Source: Lachnospiraceae bacterium (lineage in GTDB: Bacteria; Bacillota_A; Clostridia; Lachnospirales; Lachnospiraceae). Taken from it: a DNA stretch of 64,000 nt. The notes below the pieces were generated by a model, which saw only the letters and a program-made list of their open reading frames with translations, was not told the origin of the DNA and made no database searches. Positions within the stretch are counted from its first letter, which is position 1; each line of letters opens with the position of its first letter. A program made the translations under genes and the position numbers. This document shows, one piece after another, positions 60,899 through 64,000 of the stretch. The stretch is taken from NCBI GenBank assembly GCA_900764695.1, contig CAAFOY010000039.1, forward strand, positions 1 through 64,000, read 5' to 3'.

Positions 60899-63800
60899 AT
60901 GAGAAAAAGTATTCAAAAGGTTTTATCATTTGCTTTAGCAGGGGCAATGGTATTACAACCTTTACCTTCAGCACAGAGTGTGTTTAAGGTAAACGCAGGG
61001 GTGGCTTCGGAATCAAAGTTTGATATTCCGCAAGCTGATGCAAGTGGACGTGTAGGAGCTAAGGTTCCTTACACAAGATATGATTCATTACAGGCGAATA
61101 TTGGTGGCGGAGCACAGATTGCTTCATCAAAGAATTTCGACAGAATGAATATTGCAAGCCAGGCTTCGGAACAGTCATATGTAAGACTTCCTGGAAAAGG
61201 AGCTTACGCAGAGTGGACAATGAACACTACCGGAGATGGGGTTACAATGAGATTTACAATGCCTGATTCCAGTGATGGAATGGGACTTAAAGGCTCATTA
61301 GATGTGTATGTAAACGGACAGTACAAAAAGACAATTGATTTAACATCTTATTTTATGTGGCAGTATTTTGCCAGTGGAAATCCAAGCGATAATAATGATG
61401 GTGGAGTGCCATGTTTCGCTTTTGATGAAGTACATTTTAAATTAGATAACTCTTTAAAAAAGGGTGATACAATCAGAATTCAGAGCAGTGGAGCCAATGC
61501 TTTAGAATATGGTGTAGACTTCCTTGAAATTGAAAATGTACCTGATGAAATTGCACAGCCGGACAATTCTTTAAATGTTGAAGATTTTGGAGCAGTTCCT
61601 GATGATGGACAGGACGACTATGATGCAATTTATCGTTGTATAGAAGAAGCAGACAGATCAAACATGGATGTTTATATCCCGGCAGGAACATTTGAAATCG
61701 GACAGGTTTGGAGATTATATGGTTCAAACATGAAGATTACAGGTGCAGGTATGTGGTATACAAATATTCAGTTTACAAATCCTGATGCCGGTGGCGGTGG
61801 TATTTCCGCCGGATGGCAGACAAGCGGTTCAAAGGATGGATATTGTAATAATATTGAATTTTGTAATATGTACATTAATTCAAATCTTAGATCACGTTAT
61901 AATCAGCAGGCAGTATATAAATGCTTTATGGATGTATTCACAGATGGATCAGTAATCCATGATATTTGGGAAGAACATTTTGAATGTGGATTCTGGTTTG
62001 GTGATTACAATGGAAAAATGGATTACTCAGACGGAGTTAAAGTAATGGACTGTAGGATTAGAAATAATCTTGCAGACGGAGTAAACTTCTGTCAGGGTAC
62101 AAGCAATGCAACAGTTTACAACTGCTCTATCAGAAACAATGGTGATGATGGTTTAGCATGTTGGAATAACAGTTGGGGCGGAGCTAAAAATGAATCTGGA
62201 AATGTATTCGCATATAATACAATTGATTTCATATGGAGAGCTGGTGGTATTGCAATCTATGGTGGTGATAATTTCAAAGTTTATAACAATTACATTTGCG
62301 ATACATTTATGGCAGCAGGTATTCATTTAAATACAACATTTGACGGTTACAAATTTAGTGAGTGTAAAAATATGACATTTGATAATAACATCATAGTTCG
62401 TGCCGGATGTACAAAGGACAGCTGGGGTGAAGAACTTGGTGCAGTTGATATCAAGCAGGAAGTCAAGAATGTAACATTTAACAATACTCAGATTTATGAT
62501 GCTCAGCATGATGGTATCAGAATCCTTGATAACTCAGCAAGTAATGTAGTGTTTAACAATACTAAGATTTTAGGCTCAGGTATAGATGGTCAGCAGGGAA
62601 ATTATTCATCAGTTCCTCATGCAGGTGCAGCTATCAGACTTGGAAGCTCATCATCAGCTACATTTAATGGAATCGAAATTGCAAATTCTGCATTTAAGAA
62701 CAAAGAAGATGGATCACCATATTTCTATACAGGTGGAACAGATTCATCATGTGTGAAGAATGCAACAATCTATGATGATGATGTTACATATACAGTACCG
62801 GGTTATCCTGAACCATATATTGATGGTGGACAGCAAGGTGGTGTTACAAATCCATTAGAAGGTATTACAGGATATGATATTGCTTTAACAGGTTTAACAT
62901 GGAAAAATGAAAATGGCTCATCAGACCTTAAAAATGGAGATAAGGTTACATTCTCTGTTGCAATTACTAATACAAGTAATGTAGATATTCCTGAAGGAGT
63001 AACAATTGGATTCAAAGTTGTAGTTGATGGAACAACAACTTACAGAAATCAGAAATTTAAAGATGGTTTGAAAGCAGGACAGACAGTTAAACTTTCAACA
63101 ACAGGTGCTTGGATAGCTTCAAGAGGAGGTCATACAATCGTTGCAACAGCAGATGATACAAATAAACTTCCAAATGAAACAGACAAGAACAATAATGCAA
63201 GAACAAAGAAATTTAATGTTTATGGAGATGCAGCTACAAATCCTGTAACAAGAGTTTCAGGTGGATATGACTTAGTTGTATCAAAGATAGTTGCTAATAA
63301 GCAGGACATTGCTGTTGGAGATCAGTTAGTATTTACTGCAACAATTACAAATGCAGGTGATACAGCTATTCCGGCAGGAACAACTATTGGATATCAGTTA
63401 CAGATTGATGGAAATACATCAAATATTTTATGGTGCGATACATATAATAGCGGATTGGCAGCAGGACAGTCAGTTGATTTAACAGTAAATTCTGGTTCAG
63501 CACAGAGAAATTACTGGACAGCTACAAGTGGAAAACATAGCATAATGGCATGGGTTGATGATGTTAATAGAATTCAGAATGAAGTTAATGAAGATAACAA
63601 CAAATATACTATTTCATTAAATATTCCAACAGCATCAATGATTGAAAATCCTGATGCACCTGATGATTTAAACAATCCTGGACAGGTTGAAACAACAAAA
63701 CCAGTTGAAACAACAAAGGCACCTGAAACAACGACAAAACAGGCTGAAACAACAACAAAGGCACCTGAAACAACAGCTAAACCGGCTGAAACAACAACTA

Positions 63801-64000
63801 AGACACCTGAAACTTCAAGAGATACATCAGGAGATATTGTACTTAATGAGTTTATGAAAACATGGACAGTAGGTACAGGAAGCGGATATCAGTATATGGG
63901 TCAGGTAAATTACAAAGCACCTGCAGGATACAGATATCTTCAGTTGACATATACAGGTGATACAAGAGCATTTGAAGAACTTAGATTAGAATTCTTTACA
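60899..64000 (+). CDS. GH87-family glucanase with CARDB repeats and novel module (3' end missing)
   Basis: ATG at 60899 has GGAG about 9 nt upstream. 1034 codons are open to the window edge, so the C-terminus is missing. A signal peptide (about 1-32), beta-sandwich (about 60-220) and GH87-type beta-helix (about 225-640) are very similar to the upstream paralogue, with D393 (LADGVNF) and D416/D417 (NNGDDGLACW). Two CARDB-like domains (about 660-780 and 795-915) and a Thr/Lys/Pro/Glu linker (TTKAPETT repeats, about 925-975) follow. Then comes the novel module from about 979 (DIVLNEFMKTWTVGTGSGYQ). This directly links that module to a predicted glucanase. Confidence 0.85.
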   Translation, partial: MRKSIQKVLSFALAGAMVLQPLPSAQSVFKVNAGVASESKFDIPQADASGRVGAKVPYTRYDSLQANIGGGAQIASSKNFDRMNIASQASEQSYVRLPGKGAYAEWTMNTTGDGVTMRFTMPDSSDGMGLKGSLDVYVNGQYKKTIDLTSYFMWQYFASGNPSDNNDGGVPCFAFDEVHFKLDNSLKKGDTIRIQSSGANALEYGVDFLEIENVPDEIAQPDNSLNVEDFGAVPDDGQDDYDAIYRCIEEADRSNMDVYIPAGTFEIGQVWRLYGSNMKITGAGMWYTNIQFTNPDAGGGGISAGWQTSGSKDGYCNNIEFCNMYINSNLRSRYNQQAVYKCFMDVFTDGSVIHDIWEEHFECGFWFGDYNGKMDYSDGVKVMDCRIRNNLADGVNFCQGTSNATVYNCSIRNNGDDGLACWNNSWGGAKNESGNVFAYNTIDFIWRAGGIAIYGGDNFKVYNNYICDTFMAAGIHLNTTFDGYKFSECKNMTFDNNIIVRAGCTKDSWGEELGAVDIKQEVKNVTFNNTQIYDAQHDGIRILDNSASNVVFNNTKILGSGIDGQQGNYSSVPHAGAAIRLGSSSSATFNGIEIANSAFKNKEDGSPYFYTGGTDSSCVKNATIYDDDVTYTVPGYPEPYIDGGQQGGVTNPLEGITGYDIALTGLTWKNENGSSDLKNGDKVTFSVAITNTSNVDIPEGVTIGFKVVVDGTTTYRNQKFKDGLKAGQTVKLSTTGAWIASRGGHTIVATADDTNKLPNETDKNNNARTKKFNVYGDAATNPVTRVSGGYDLVVSKIVANKQDIAVGDQLVFTATITNAGDTAIPAGTTIGYQLQIDGNTSNILWCDTYNSGLAAGQSVDLTVNSGSAQRNYWTATSGKHSIMAWVDDVNRIQNEVNEDNNKYTISLNIPTASMIENPDAPDDLNNPGQVETTKPVETTKAPETTTKQAETTTKAPETTAKPAETTTKTPETSRDTSGDIVLNEFMKTWTVGTGSGYQYMGQVNYKAPAGYRYLQLTYTGDTRAFEELRLEFFT

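Noticed and set aside
1..64000. tRNA, rRNA or insertion-sequence genes
   Set aside because: No cloverleaf, rRNA-like stretch or transposase motif could be seen by reading. Short or divergent tRNAs could still be missed without a covariance search.

Overview
This window looks like the chromosome of a low-GC anaerobic Firmicute of the Clostridia, most likely a Lachnospiraceae-type gut or rumen bacterium. The support is strong AT bias, GGAGG ribosome binding sites, TTGACA/TATAAT promoters, agr-like LytTR signalling, CUT1 sugar import with no local ATPase, and large secreted proteins ending in a basic fibronectin-III-like domain. The species is inferred, not proven. Coding density is high and genes lie on both strands.

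Layout: 0-10.5 kb holds tandem repeats, an ABC-2 exporter operon, a hybrid sensor kinase, a sodium-coupled amino-acid transporter with a U32-like iron-sulfur protein, a decayed acetyltransferase and an agr-like two-component system. A 1800-residue cysteine-pair surface protein follows directly downstream (10.7-16.1 kb). 16-23 kb is mostly housekeeping: a methyltransferase, a UvrD-like helicase, a possible structured RNA, prfC, and an ECF sigma/anti-sigma pair. 23-31.5 kb is a phase-variable type I restriction-modification locus: hsdM, hsdS, hsdR, a tyrosine recombinase and an inverted silent hsdS cassette joined by shared repeats. It is bracketed by two nearly identical 5' leaders, one before a HIRAN-domain gene and one before an acidic EF-hand gene. 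At 31.9-32.0 kb, between two EF-hand genes, lies a promoter followed by a degenerate Cas12a-type repeat-spacer-repeat with no cas gene in view. 33-40 kb holds two MATE exporters, each behind a terminator-bearing leader, plus dgt, uppP and a lipoprotein.

From 40.8 kb to the end is an alpha-glucan utilisation locus. Secreted GH87-family enzymes (two in tandem, the second cut by the window edge) would cleave an alpha-1,3-glucan or nigeran. An ABC importer (lipoprotein plus two permeases) would take up the products, two GH65 phosphorylases would release beta-glucose 1-phosphate, and beta-phosphoglucomutase would feed glycolysis. A LacI-type repressor is encoded inside the locus, and a palindrome, GTTTAACGTTAAAC, recurs at its promoters. 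A membrane-tethered beta-helix hydrolase, a discoidin protein, a sortase fused to leucine-rich repeats and two small secreted proteins complete it.

The most notable points are: (1) the orphan Cas12a-like mini-array, whose spacer starts with 12 nt identical to the stretch just upstream of the -35 box of the glucan operon; (2) a repeated extracellular module of about 140 residues that I do not recognise, present five times in three neighbouring proteins (once partial) and probably glucan-binding; (3) a sortase-LRR fusion divergently encoded from a protein ending in an APTTG wall-sorting signal; (4) the hsdS inversion system.
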